Counted from the first letter of the stretch, positions 7,644-15,981 are shown. The stretch is 20,113 nt of DNA from an uncultured Bacteroidota bacterium (GCA_903851455.1 CAINOM010000705.1:1-20113), one strand, 5' to 3'. The notes: a model not told the origin generated them from the letters alone. Translations and numbers: made by a program.

Positions 7644-8486
7644 TTAATAATCTCCGTACGAAGTCTGGGGCAACTGCGCCAGGGCCTCCTCAAGTTGCTT
7701 ATCGCTTGGGGCCGAACCATGCCATTCGTGTGTGCCTTCCATAAAACCAACACCCTTACCCATTACGGTATGCATCAGTATGCAGGTTGGCTTTCCTTTG
7801 CCGGTCATGGTCTTCGCTTGAGCAAGTACGCTAAGCACATTATCCATGTCATTGCCCTGCATTTCTATTACCTGCCAGCCAAAAGCTTCAAACTTCTCTT
7901 TCAGATTGCCAAGGTTCATCACCAGGTTTGTTGGCCCGTCGATCTGCTGACCGTTGTAATCGATAGTGGCAATCAGGTTATCTATCTTATGATGGGCGGC
8001 AAACATGATCGCCTCCCAGTTTTGCCCTTCTTGTAATTCGCCATCTCCGTGAAGACTATATACAATATGGGAGTCTTTGTTCATCTTCTTGGCAAGAGCA
8101 GCTCCACAGGCCACACTCATGCCTTGCCCCAGCGATCCGCTGGCTATGCGCACACCCGGCAGGTGCTCATGCGTAGCCGGGTGTCCCTGCAGGCGGGAAT
8201 TGATATGCCTGAAAGTTGCCAACTCACTTACCGGGAAATAGCCCGAACGTGCAAGCACGCTATAGAATACAGGAGAGATGTGCCCGTTAGACAAAAAGAA
8301 AATATCCTCGCCGATCCCGTCCATATCAAAGCCCGGTTTGCGGTCCATAACATTGAAATAAAGCGCCGTCAGGAAATCAGCACAGCCCAGCGACCCGCCA
8401 GGGTGTCCGCTCTGCACCTTATGCACCATTCTCACTATGTCGCGGCGCACCTGTGTGGCCACCTCTTTTAGATTATTTATCTCCAT
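7644..8486 (-). CDS. Transketolase, N-terminal (thiamine diphosphate-binding) subunit
   Basis: Half of a split transketolase, the pentose phosphate enzyme that moves two-carbon ketol units between sugar phosphates. The 280 residues cover only the PP (diphosphate-binding) domain: SGHPGGSLGCADFLTALYF near residue 27, SGSLGQGMSVACG, and the GDG...N thiamine diphosphate/Mg2+ motif (HGDGELQEGQNWEA...TIDYNGQQIDG). The catalytic Pyr and C-terminal domains must come from a second polypeptide. In many bacteria with split transketolases that gene is adjacent, but here the gene ends at a terminator and the next gene is a lipoprotein; upstream is a divergent hydrolase. The partner is therefore not in this window. 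ATG at 8486 gives the usual N-terminus, and a -7 element lies just upstream. Confidence 0.94.
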   Translation of the reverse strand: MEINNLKEVATQVRRDIVRMVHKVQSGHPGGSLGCADFLTALYFNVMDRKPGFDMDGIGEDIFFLSNGHISPVFYSVLARSGYFPVSELATFRHINSRLQGHPATHEHLPGVRIASGSLGQGMSVACGAALAKKMNKDSHIVYSLHGDGELQEGQNWEAIMFAAHHKIDNLIATIDYNGQQIDGPTNLVMNLGNLKEKFEAFGWQVIEMQGNDMDNVLSVLAQAKTMTGKGKPTCILMHTVMGKGVGFMEGTHEWHGSAPSDKQLEEALAQLPQTSYGDY

Positions 8487-8505
8487 TTTGTCAGGGAATT
8501 GGCTG

Positions 8506-8513
8506 CAAAAGTA
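8506..8513 (-). promoter_or_regulatory. -7 promoter element of the transketolase subunit gene
   Basis: TACTTTTG on the minus strand matches TAnnTTTG and ends 19 bases before the ATG at 8486. A TTTTC lies 19 bases further upstream. It shares the 119-bp divergent intergenic region with the promoter of the metallo-hydrolase gene. Confidence 0.55.
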
Positions 8514-8591
8514 GCAGATATGCTCGATTTAAGAAAACTCTTTTTCAGGTATAAAAGATTACTCATGTTTATATCAGTGCGCGATTCAGCT

Positions 8592-8599
8592 TATTTTTG
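8592..8599 (+). promoter_or_regulatory. -7 promoter element of the MBL-fold hydrolase gene
   Basis: TATTTTTG matches TAnnTTTG and ends only 6 bases before the ATG at 8606, implying a very short or leaderless 5' end. This argues against the in-frame TTG at 8597, which lies inside the box. Confidence 0.55.
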
Positions 8600-8605
8600 C
8601 AACTC

Positions 8606-9445
8606 ATGTCTCTCTTTATCACATCCCTCAATTCAGGCAGCAATGGCAACTGTTACTACATCGGCAATGCCGATGAGGCCGTATTGATCGATGCAGGTAT
8701 ATCCTGCCGCGAAACAGAGAAACGCATGAAACGCCTGGAGCTGGACATAAAAAAGGTAAAAGCCATCTTCATTTCACACGAGCATGGTGACCACATCTGC
8801 GGCGTAGAAACATTGGCTAATAAACACCAGTTGCCCGTATACATAACCCCGGCCACACTTACCAATGGCCGCCTTCGCATCAGCCAGCACCTTGTCCATA
8901 GTTTTACTACATACCAGCCCGTGCAGATCGGTGCGCTCTCTGTTTTGGCGTTTCCCAAGCTGCACGACGCTATCGACCCGCACAGTTTTGTCGTTTCGGG
9001 TGGTGGCATTAACGTGGGTGTATTCACCGACATCGGTACCCCCTGCAAGCACGTCACAGACAATTTCAGCAAATGCCACATTGCTTTCCTCGAGGCCAAT
9101 TATGATGAAGACATGCTGCAAAACGGTCGGTATCCCGTCCATCTGAAGCGGCGCATAAGTGGTGATAACGGTCATCTATCTAACCGACAGGCCCTTGACC
9201 TGTTCATACAGTACAGGTCGGAATTTATGACGATGCTTTATCTGTCGCATCTTTCTAAAGACAATAACGCACCGCATCTTGCCCTCGAAATGTTTGCGCC
9301 CCATGCCGGAGATACGGATGTGGTGGTGGCGTCCCGCTACAAAGAAACTCCTGTTTATTACGAGCCCGGCATTGACCTGGAGGACGTTACGGTGAAACAT
9401 CCCGTGGTTAAACCGGTACAGATGTCTTTATTCGCACTTGGCTAA
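8606..9445 (+). CDS. MBL-fold metallo-hydrolase, YycJ/WalJ-like
   Basis: Predicted zinc-dependent hydrolase of 279 residues. It opens MSLFITSLNSGSNGN, the N-terminus typical of YycJ/WalJ-type metallo-beta-lactamase proteins, then LIDAGIS (28-33) and the metal-binding motif SHEHGDH with His58, His60, Asp62 and His63. A later FLEANYDEDML segment and a RRISGDNGHLSN histidine match the rest of the site. Members have been linked to DNA processing or to the WalK/WalR locus in Firmicutes; the substrate here is unknown. The gene ends 9 bases before mutY, so the two are probably co-transcribed, which mildly favours a nucleic-acid role (inference). Confidence 0.88.
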   Translation: MSLFITSLNSGSNGNCYYIGNADEAVLIDAGISCRETEKRMKRLELDIKKVKAIFISHEHGDHICGVETLANKHQLPVYITPATLTNGRLRISQHLVHSFTTYQPVQIGALSVLAFPKLHDAIDPHSFVVSGGGINVGVFTDIGTPCKHVTDNFSKCHIAFLEANYDEDMLQNGRYPVHLKRRISGDNGHLSNRQALDLFIQYRSEFMTMLYLSHLSKDNNAPHLALEMFAPHAGDTDVVVASRYKETPVYYEPGIDLEDVTVKHPVVKPVQMSLFALG

Positions 9446-9454
9446 TTTGCAGCT

Positions 9455-10522
9455 ATGGAACCCAGCAAGAAATACTTCACCACTCACCTTACGGCCTGGC
9501 ATGCTACTGACAACCAGCGCAGCCTGCCCTGGAAGAACGAACAGGATCCATATAAAATATGGCTGTCAGAGATCATCCTGCAGCAAACCCGGGCGCAGCA
9601 GGGCCTTCCATATTATTTGAATTTTATTGAAGCATTCCCTACCGTGAAAGATATGGCTGCTGCAAATGACGAGCAGGCCTTCCGGCTATGGCAAGGGCTT
9701 GGCTACTATAACCGCTGCAAAAATATGCTCGCTACCGCACGCATTATTGCCAATGATTTCAATGGTCGCTTTCCGGTAAGCTATGAAGGCCTGTTGCAAC
9801 TAAAAGGCATCGGCCCCTATACAGCCGCAGCTATAGCATCGTTCGCCTTCCACTTGCCACATGCCGTGGTCGACGGAAACGTATATCGTGTTCTATCCCG
9901 CTATTTCGGCATAGATACGCCTTTCGACACCACAGCAGGCAAGAGACTATTCTCCGAATTAGCCCGGCAGCTACTCGACACAAAAAATAGTGCTGCTTAC
10001 AACCAGGCCATAATGGACCTCGGAGCTACGGTATGCACCCCGCGCAACCCACTCTGCGATAGCTGTCCGCTTCAAAAGAAATGCGCCGCTTTTCACCAGG
10101 GGATGATTGATCTGCTCCCGGTTCGTAGTAAAAAGCAATCGGTACGCAAACGTTACTTTAACTACCTGTTACTAAAGCACAAGGGATCCATCTGGATCCA
10201 CAAACGCACCGGGAAAGACATATGGCAAAATCTCCATGAGCCCTTCCTTATCGAGAGCAATTCGCCTTTTAATGCCGACAGTTTAAAAGAAGACCCAATC
10301 TTTAAAAAATTAAATATTAATTCTGAAAAAATAATATTGGAAGGCAAGTCCACCCAGCGACTAACGCATCAACTAATAGAATCAAGGTTTTTCGGGATTA
10401 ATTTGAAAAAAAGAATTAATATTAATAACCTAAATGGTATGTGGCTGAGTACTAATGACTTAAAAAAAACAGCTTTTCCGACAACACTTGTTTCTTTTTT
10501 AGAAAATAATTTATACTTTTAA
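9455..10522 (+). CDS. mutY: A/G-specific adenine glycosylase
   Basis: Base-excision repair enzyme that removes adenine mispaired with 8-oxoguanine. All key parts are visible in the 355 residues: catalytic Glu39 in SEIILQQTRAQQG, the helix-hairpin-helix LLQLKGIGPYTAAAIASFA, catalytic Asp140 in VVDGNVYRVL, and the 4Fe-4S ligands Cys194, Cys201, Cys204 and Cys210 (C-X6-C-X2-C-X5-C). The C-terminal NUDIX-like 8-oxoG-recognition domain follows and is shortish but ends normally (LTHQLIESRFF, then AFPTTLVSFLE). ATG at 9455 is 9 bases after the hydrolase stop. From about 10290 to the stop the DNA becomes markedly AT-rich compared with the first two thirds. ssb follows 46 bases later, an order also known in other Bacteroidota. 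Confidence 0.96.
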   Translation: MEPSKKYFTTHLTAWHATDNQRSLPWKNEQDPYKIWLSEIILQQTRAQQGLPYYLNFIEAFPTVKDMAAANDEQAFRLWQGLGYYNRCKNMLATARIIANDFNGRFPVSYEGLLQLKGIGPYTAAAIASFAFHLPHAVVDGNVYRVLSRYFGIDTPFDTTAGKRLFSELARQLLDTKNSAAYNQAIMDLGATVCTPRNPLCDSCPLQKKCAAFHQGMIDLLPVRSKKQSVRKRYFNYLLLKHKGSIWIHKRTGKDIWQNLHEPFLIESNSPFNADSLKEDPIFKKLNINSEKIILEGKSTQRLTHQLIESRFFGINLKKRININNLNGMWLSTNDLKKTAFPTTLVSFLENNLYF

Positions 10523-10568
10523 TAGTCTTTAGGTTACAATTTTTATAATTTGAAAATTTGAAGCGACT

Positions 10569-11021
10569 ATGAGAGGCGTAAACAGAGTTGTACTGATAGG
10601 AAATCTTGGTAAAGAGCCGGACCTGCAATACCTGGAAGGAAATATTGCAGTAGCAAAATTCCCCCTGGCTACCACGGAAACATATAAAGACAAAAACGGT
10701 GCTTTAGTATCACAAACCGAGTGGCACACAATTGTGCTTTGGCGAGGATTGGCTGAGCTGGCACAGAAATACCTTCACAAAGGCAGTCTCGTTTTCATTG
10801 AAGGCCGCATCAGAACCCGCAACTGGGAGGACAAGGACAAAAACCGGCGCTTCAGCACTGAAATAATTGGCGACAACCTCGTTATGCTCGACAAAAGGAA
10901 AGAACACCCCGACCAGCCTGTAGTGGAAGCCGCAGCGCCTGAAGCCGCGGCATTTCCGGATATGAGTTTCGAGAACGGGACGATACCCACAAATATCTCA
11001 AAAGACGACCTTCCGTTCTAA
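10569..11021 (+). CDS. ssb: Single-stranded DNA-binding protein
   Basis: Binds and protects ssDNA in replication, recombination and repair, and recruits partners through its C-terminal tip. The 150-residue protein has a standard OB-fold N-terminal domain (MRGVNRVVLIGNLGKEPDLQY, VAKFPLATTE, TEWHTIVLWRGLAELAQKYLHKGSLVFIEGRIRTRNWEDKDKNRR) over about residues 1-106. A short Glu/Ala/Pro-rich linker leads to the acidic hydrophobic tip DDLPF, so the partner-binding end is intact. It sits between mutY and gldE. A long hairpin follows its stop and may end its transcript or control gldE. Confidence 0.96.
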   Translation: MRGVNRVVLIGNLGKEPDLQYLEGNIAVAKFPLATTETYKDKNGALVSQTEWHTIVLWRGLAELAQKYLHKGSLVFIEGRIRTRNWEDKDKNRRFSTEIIGDNLVMLDKRKEHPDQPVVEAAAPEAAAFPDMSFENGTIPTNISKDDLPF

Positions 11022-11038
11022 CGTCATATTTTTAATGT

Positions 11039-11086
11039 ATTAACAAAAATGAGAGAAGTATCGTTATATCTCTCCGTTTTGTTAAT
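11039..11086 (+). promoter_or_regulatory. Long imperfect hairpin between ssb and gldE
   Basis: ATTAACAAAA (11039-11048) pairs perfectly with TTTTGTTAAT (11077-11086). After a 2x2 internal mismatch GAGAGA (11051-11056) pairs with TCTCTC (11069-11074), leaving a 12-base loop. The right arm overlaps the putative gldE -7 box, so it could be the ssb terminator, an operator, or both. Confidence 0.6.
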
Positions 11087-11090
11087 TTTG
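11083..11090 (+). promoter_or_regulatory. -7 promoter element of gldE
   Basis: TAATTTTG matches TAnnTTTG and ends 26 bases before the TTG start of gldE. It overlaps the right arm of the hairpin just upstream. Confidence 0.5.
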
Positions 11091-11116
11091 GTTCCATCAC
11101 CAAACCACTCTAAACT

Positions 11117-12457
11117 TTGGAAAGTACCGAAGGCGATACGCATCTTACATCTTTACTCTTACAAGCATCCTCCATCGATGCGTCAAACGCCACCATACTC
11201 ATTATTGCCATTCTCGTGCTCTTGCTGATGTCTGCGGTGATCGCCGGCGCTGAAACAGCGTACTTCTCATTGTCCGCAAAAGACATATATTTTCTAAAGA
11301 CAAAAGAAAAACAAAGTGCCCGTATAGCGTCGCATTTACTGGAACAGCCGAAAATGCTGCTGGCAACAATACTCGTGGCCAATAACTTTATTAACATAGC
11401 CATCGTCATTACCACTAATGTATTTGTCGTTTCCATACTACCCCACCCGCTCAACCATATCGTCTCCTTCCTGATACAGGTGGTGAGCGTTACGTTTTTG
11501 CTGGTGCTCTTCGGCGAGGTATTGCCTAAAGTTTATGCCAGCCAGAACAACCTGCGCATGGCACTTTTCGCAGCACCGTTCATCCGTACGCTTCTTGTAT
11601 TCTTCAACCCTATCAGCCGCATGCTGGTCAACTCTACGAGCTTCATTGAAGGCAAGATCGGCTCCAAGACAGCCAACATAAGCAGTGAAGATTTTGAACA
11701 CGCTATAGAGCTCACTGTGGGCCACACAGCCACACGCGAAGAAGTAAACATCTTCAAAGGCATATTGAAATTCGGAAATATCAGCGCCCGCCAGGTAATG
11801 CGCACTCGCCTGGATGTTAGCGCACTCGATTACGACATGGACTTCGTTGAAGTCCGCAACTACTGTCTTGAAGCGGGCTACTCGCGCCTGCCGGTATATA
11901 AAGAAAGCCTCGATAAAGTGGCCGGCGTTATTTATACCAAGGACTTCCTCCCACACATAGATTCGGATAACGTCAACTGGCATACGTTAATTCGCCCTGC
12001 TTACTTTGTACATGAAGGTAAACTCATAGAAGACCTGCTCAAGGAGTTTCAGCAGAAACGCATGCACTTCGCTATTGTGGTAGACGAGTTTGGCGGCACA
12101 TCGGGCATCATCACGCTGGAAGATATTATGGAAGAGATCATCGGCGACATCAAGGATGAATTTGATGAAGATGACCTCAATTATAAAAAAATCGATGACC
12201 ACAATTTCATCTTCGAAGGCAAAACGCTCATCAACGATGTCTGCCGTGTAATAGGCGTACCGTCCGATACTTTTGAAAATGCCCGCGGCGAAAGTGACTC
12301 TCTGGCCGGCCTTATTATCGAAATTTCCGGGAAATTCGCAGCAGTAAATGAGACCATACATTATCAGCAATATGAGTTTACAGTGCTGGCGGTTGAGAAG
12401 ATGCACATCCAACGGGTGAAGCTCACTATTAATGAGCCAAAGGAGGAGGAGGAGTAG
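11117..12457 (+). CDS. gldE: Gliding motility-associated protein GldE, CorC/HlyC family, TTG start
   Basis: Membrane protein of the CNNM/CorC (hemolysin C-like) family. In gliding Bacteroidota GldE supports GldD and the gliding/type IX secretion apparatus. The 446-residue protein has an N-terminal DUF21-type membrane domain (helices about 25-45, 80-105 and 112-135, with AGAETAYFSLS and FGEVLPKVYA), two CBS domains (about 200-330; VMRTRLDVSALD, YSRLPVYKESLDKVAGVIYTKDFL, FAIVVDEFGGTSGIITLEDIMEEIIGDI) and a CorC_HlyC C-terminal domain ending in an acidic tail. No ATG occurs in frame before the first membrane helix, so TTG at 11117 is taken as start. The mutY-ssb-gldE order supports the gldE name over a plain CorC. 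gldD, often next, is not downstream. Confidence 0.88.
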   Translation: MESTEGDTHLTSLLLQASSIDASNATILIIAILVLLLMSAVIAGAETAYFSLSAKDIYFLKTKEKQSARIASHLLEQPKMLLATILVANNFINIAIVITTNVFVVSILPHPLNHIVSFLIQVVSVTFLLVLFGEVLPKVYASQNNLRMALFAAPFIRTLLVFFNPISRMLVNSTSFIEGKIGSKTANISSEDFEHAIELTVGHTATREEVNIFKGILKFGNISARQVMRTRLDVSALDYDMDFVEVRNYCLEAGYSRLPVYKESLDKVAGVIYTKDFLPHIDSDNVNWHTLIRPAYFVHEGKLIEDLLKEFQQKRMHFAIVVDEFGGTSGIITLEDIMEEIIGDIKDEFDEDDLNYKKIDDHNFIFEGKTLINDVCRVIGVPSDTFENARGESDSLAGLIIEISGKFAAVNETIHYQQYEFTVLAVEKMHIQRVKLTINEPKEEEE

Positions 12458-12494
12458 CTAACTTCCGGCTTTGATAATTTTTCATCCGTTCCCA

Positions 12495-15400
12495 ATGAAA
12501 AAAAACATCGTCTTTTTACTCTTAGTAACGCTCCTTATCTCCTGTACGAGCCACGGTGTAAAGGATAACAACGACGCAACACCGCCGGATGTTACAACCA
12601 CGCAACAGTCAGACTCATTAAAGCCTCCGCACGTAACGCTTTTGGATACATGCCGGCCACCCGAAGTAGTCCCGATTCCTGTTAAAGCCAGTACCCGGGT
12701 CATACAATCTGAAAAAGGCAAAGAGACGATCCCGTTATTACCACTCCAGCACAAAACCGCCGGCTTCTACGCGCCGATGACCAACTACACCCCACGGGAA
12801 GGCGTCTACTCATCAGTTAGCTGCATAAAAACAGACCATACCGGTAACCTCTGGCTCGGCACCATGGGTGGCGGCGTATGCCGTTATGACGGTAAGACTT
12901 TTACGACCTACACAACCGCCCAGGGGCTTGCTCACAGCGAGGTGGTGGGCATAGCAGAAGACCGGTCGGGCAATATGTGGTTTGCTACTACCAGCGGTGG
13001 GGTAAGTTGCTATGACGGAAAGAAGTTTAAGACCTATACAATCAGTGACGGATTGGCGAACAACTACGTACTCAGCATAATGACCGATAAAAATGGCAAG
13101 ATCTGGGTAGGTACCTCTGACAGTGGAGTCAGTTGTTACGACCCAAGGCGTAGCGCAGATGCGGGATCAAAACACTTCACTACCTACAGACGGGAGCAAG
13201 GTTTGATCGACAACACCGTCTACTCGATACTTGAAGACAAGACCGGGAATATCTGGTTCGGTACCAAGAACGGAGTCAGTAAGTATGATCCCCGGCAAAA
13301 AACCAACGGTACACAGTTTTCAAACTATACTGTCGCGGACGGCTTCGCCAAAGACTACGCGTATTGCATCGCTGAAGACAGAGCCGGCAATATCTGGTTC
13401 GGGACTTCCGGAAGTGGTATCTGCCGTTATGATCCGCTCAAAGTGGGGCAAACCGGCTCAAAGGTATTTACAACATACACACACGACCAGGGACTTGCTG
13501 ACAACACGGTATCATGCCTGCTAGCCGACAGATCCGGGAAAATCTGGATAGGCTCGCACGGGAATGGCGTGAGTTGCTACGATCCGCAGAAGGACACCGG
13601 TCCAGGCTCCAGGCCATTTACAATTTTTACGGTCACTGAGGGGCTATCCAACAATGATATCTGGAGCATAGGCGAAGACAACAACGGAAGCATCTGGTTC
13701 GGGACATCAGGGAGTGGTGCCTGCCGATACGATGGTAAAGCGTTCACAACCTATTCGAGTGACCAGGGGCTCGCCCCTAACTCAGTGATAGGAATCGTCG
13801 AAGACAAACACGGAGACATGTGGTTCAGCACAGACGGCAGCGGAGTAAGCCGCTACGAAGCGTACCCACCAGACGGGGGCCCGGCCCGCTTTACGACTTA
13901 CACGACAGCACAAGGGCTTGGCGACAATGTTGTGAACGGGATGCTCGTAGACCGAAACGGGAGCATCTGGTTTGCTACCGGTGGCGGTGGCATCAGCTGC
14001 TATACAGACCAGCTACACAGTAAAGGTTCTCCCGGATTTACTAATTACACCACAGCACAAGGTCTCGCCGACAATTCTTTATCCAGCATCGCCGAGGACA
14101 AAGACGGTGATCTATGGTTTGGCACGTACCGCTTTGGCGTAAGTCGATTCGACGGGCGGTCCTTTACCAACTATACAACAGCCCAGGGGCTTTCTAACAA
14201 CCGTGTAAATACAATATTAGCAGATAAAGCCGGGAACATGTGGTTTGGAACCAACGGGGGCGGCGTATCCTGCTACGACGCTGCAGCCTCAAAGATCCAG
14301 GGCCGGCCAGTGTTCCGCAGATTTACCAGCGCGCAAGGGCTCGGCAGCAATTTCGTGTGGAGCATATGGCAGGATAAAAGCGGTAACCTTTGGTTTGGCA
14401 CAGATGGCGGAGGCGCCAGTCGCTTTGACGGAAAAACGTTTGCCAACTTCAACGCAGCCAATGCACTGGGCAGTAACGGGGTCTACAACATCAAGGAAGA
14501 CGCAAACAAGAATATCTGGTTTGGCACTAACGATGGGTTCATGGTATTTACGGGCAACAGGAGCATAACGGGAAATCAGAAAAACAATGGTCCGAAACTA
14601 TTATCGCCTGATAACCTGCACCACAACACTGAACTGGCCGAAGACTACGAACCGATCTTTGAGAAATATCATTTCAGGAATGGCTATCCTGTAAAGGATG
14701 TGAACTCAAATGCGATGTGCATCGACAGCAAAGGAATCGTATGGGCGGGCAGCGGTGATAAGCTGGTGCGCTTTGACTATAGCGGCATCCATAAAAACCC
14801 TCAACCGCCACATGTGTTCCTTGACGCAGTGCGGATAGATGGAGAAACGATATGCTGGAACGACCTTAAAGGCAACTCCGTCAAAGATTCGATGGCCACG
14901 ATCAATGAAGAGGTGAGGGCATTTGGAAACGTTCTTACATCTGCGCGGCGGGACTCCATGCTAAATAAGTTCGGGCGCATCAGTTTTGACAGTGTTTCCT
15001 GCTTCTACCCTATTCCGCAGGACCTGGTATTGCCTTTCAAACACAACCGGGTTACTTTTGAATTTGGCGCCAATGAGCTTGCGAGGCCTTACATGGTCAG
15101 GTACCAGTACATCCTGGAAGGGTACGATAAAGACTGGGAAACCGTAACCGATAAGACCTCCGCATCATTTGGTAACATACATGAGGGCACCTACACTTTT
15201 AAACTAAAAGCTCAAAGCCCTGACGGGGTATGGAGCGAGCCCATCTCTTATTCTTTTACCGTATCTCCTCCTATATACAGAACATGGTGGGCCTACTGCC
15301 TTTACATCCTTGCGGTCATTTATGCTCTCGTTGCTTTGCTGCGGTGGCGCACAGCCTCTCTTATAAAAGAGAAAGAACGCCTCGAAGCCATTGTGATCGA

Positions 15401-15716
15401 GCGGACTGCACAGGTGGTAGAAGAAAAAGCAAAGGTGGTGAAACTGGTTGAAGAACAGGAGCAAACCATTGCCGAGCGCACCGCAGAGCTAGCCAACGCA
15501 AATAAGAAGCTGGTAGAACTCATCCAATATAATGCCCACTACATGCGCGAGCCACTGGCCCGGGTAATGGGCGCCATCAGCATCAGCGAATTTGTAGATC
15601 ATGACGAGTTCATGAACGACATAATACCACAAATGACGAGGGCTGCAAACGATCTTGATAATGCCATAAAAGAAGTAATAAAGGTGGCTGATGAAACTGT
15701 GGGGCTAAAAAAATAA
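12495..15716 (+). CDS. Two-component-type propeller lipoprotein with Y_Y_Y domain and an ATPase-less DHp segment
   Basis: Large exported sensor-like protein of 1073 residues. Starting at ATG 12495 it has a lipoprotein signal (MKKNIVFLLLVTLLISC, Cys17). The start eight codons upstream would displace the signal. From about residue 105 to 760 run 13 clear Reg_prop repeats, pattern GNIWFGT.GGGVSRYDGK.FTTYTTAQGL, plus a divergent fourteenth (GIVWAGSGDKLVRFD): enough for two seven-bladed propellers. A Y_Y_Y domain follows (about 850-925, FEFGANEL...YILEGYDKDW...FTV), then one membrane helix (about 930-952) and a coiled coil. The end is a HisKA-like segment with His1015 in NAHYMREPLARVMG. Only 58 residues follow the His, so no HATPase_c, receiver or AraC output domain is present. 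Ligand and signalling partner are unknown; a partner kinase acting in trans is inference. Confidence 0.87.
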   Translation: MKKNIVFLLLVTLLISCTSHGVKDNNDATPPDVTTTQQSDSLKPPHVTLLDTCRPPEVVPIPVKASTRVIQSEKGKETIPLLPLQHKTAGFYAPMTNYTPREGVYSSVSCIKTDHTGNLWLGTMGGGVCRYDGKTFTTYTTAQGLAHSEVVGIAEDRSGNMWFATTSGGVSCYDGKKFKTYTISDGLANNYVLSIMTDKNGKIWVGTSDSGVSCYDPRRSADAGSKHFTTYRREQGLIDNTVYSILEDKTGNIWFGTKNGVSKYDPRQKTNGTQFSNYTVADGFAKDYAYCIAEDRAGNIWFGTSGSGICRYDPLKVGQTGSKVFTTYTHDQGLADNTVSCLLADRSGKIWIGSHGNGVSCYDPQKDTGPGSRPFTIFTVTEGLSNNDIWSIGEDNNGSIWFGTSGSGACRYDGKAFTTYSSDQGLAPNSVIGIVEDKHGDMWFSTDGSGVSRYEAYPPDGGPARFTTYTTAQGLGDNVVNGMLVDRNGSIWFATGGGGISCYTDQLHSKGSPGFTNYTTAQGLADNSLSSIAEDKDGDLWFGTYRFGVSRFDGRSFTNYTTAQGLSNNRVNTILADKAGNMWFGTNGGGVSCYDAAASKIQGRPVFRRFTSAQGLGSNFVWSIWQDKSGNLWFGTDGGGASRFDGKTFANFNAANALGSNGVYNIKEDANKNIWFGTNDGFMVFTGNRSITGNQKNNGPKLLSPDNLHHNTELAEDYEPIFEKYHFRNGYPVKDVNSNAMCIDSKGIVWAGSGDKLVRFDYSGIHKNPQPPHVFLDAVRIDGETICWNDLKGNSVKDSMATINEEVRAFGNVLTSARRDSMLNKFGRISFDSVSCFYPIPQDLVLPFKHNRVTFEFGANELARPYMVRYQYILEGYDKDWETVTDKTSASFGNIHEGTYTFKLKAQSPDGVWSEPISYSFTVSPPIYRTWWAYCLYILAVIYALVALLRWRTASLIKEKERLEAIVIERTAQVVEEKAKVVKLVEEQEQTIAERTAELANANKKLVELIQYNAHYMREPLARVMGAISISEFVDHDEFMNDIIPQMTRAANDLDNAIKEVIKVADETVGLKK

Positions 15717-15875
15717 AGGAGAAACCGCTCGCAAAGGCACAAAGACTACGTTCTACTTATTTTGCTTTTAAGGCCGAAATGTGCGGGTGAAACATTTTGT
15801 GCCTGCATGCCAATTTTAGTTTCCCTAATGATATTATCGAATTTGACTGTCAAAATCCGTCATGCGCATAACATT

Positions 15876-15957
15876 CAACCCCTCCGGGGTTGATCGATCG
15901 AAAGCCTCTCTATCGCGGGTTTCACCCGCGGCTATTCACATTTAAGCCTTCCAGGCT
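15876..15957. repeat. Composite three-hairpin repeat, copy 1
   Basis: Three consecutive small hairpins: CAACCCC-tcc-GGGGTTG (15876-15892); CGCGGGT-ttc-ACCCGCG (15914-15930), followed by GCTATTCACATTTAAG; and AGCCT-tcc-AGGCT (15945-15957). It lies between the convergent ends of the propeller gene and nadB. The same architecture with different stem bases recurs at 18836-18917. It resembles REP-type intergenic elements, but the family is not identified. Confidence 0.7.
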
Positions 15958-15981
15958 AATCTCACGGTAAGAAGTGAGGCA

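Noticed and set aside
11438..11983. 181-codon open frame on the minus strand inside gldE
   Set aside because: It is antisense to clear GldE membrane and CBS coding sequence and has no family features.
15735..15804. Inverted repeat AGGCACAAA/TTTGTGCCT after the propeller gene as a terminator
   Set aside because: The 52-base loop is too long and no T-run follows the right arm.
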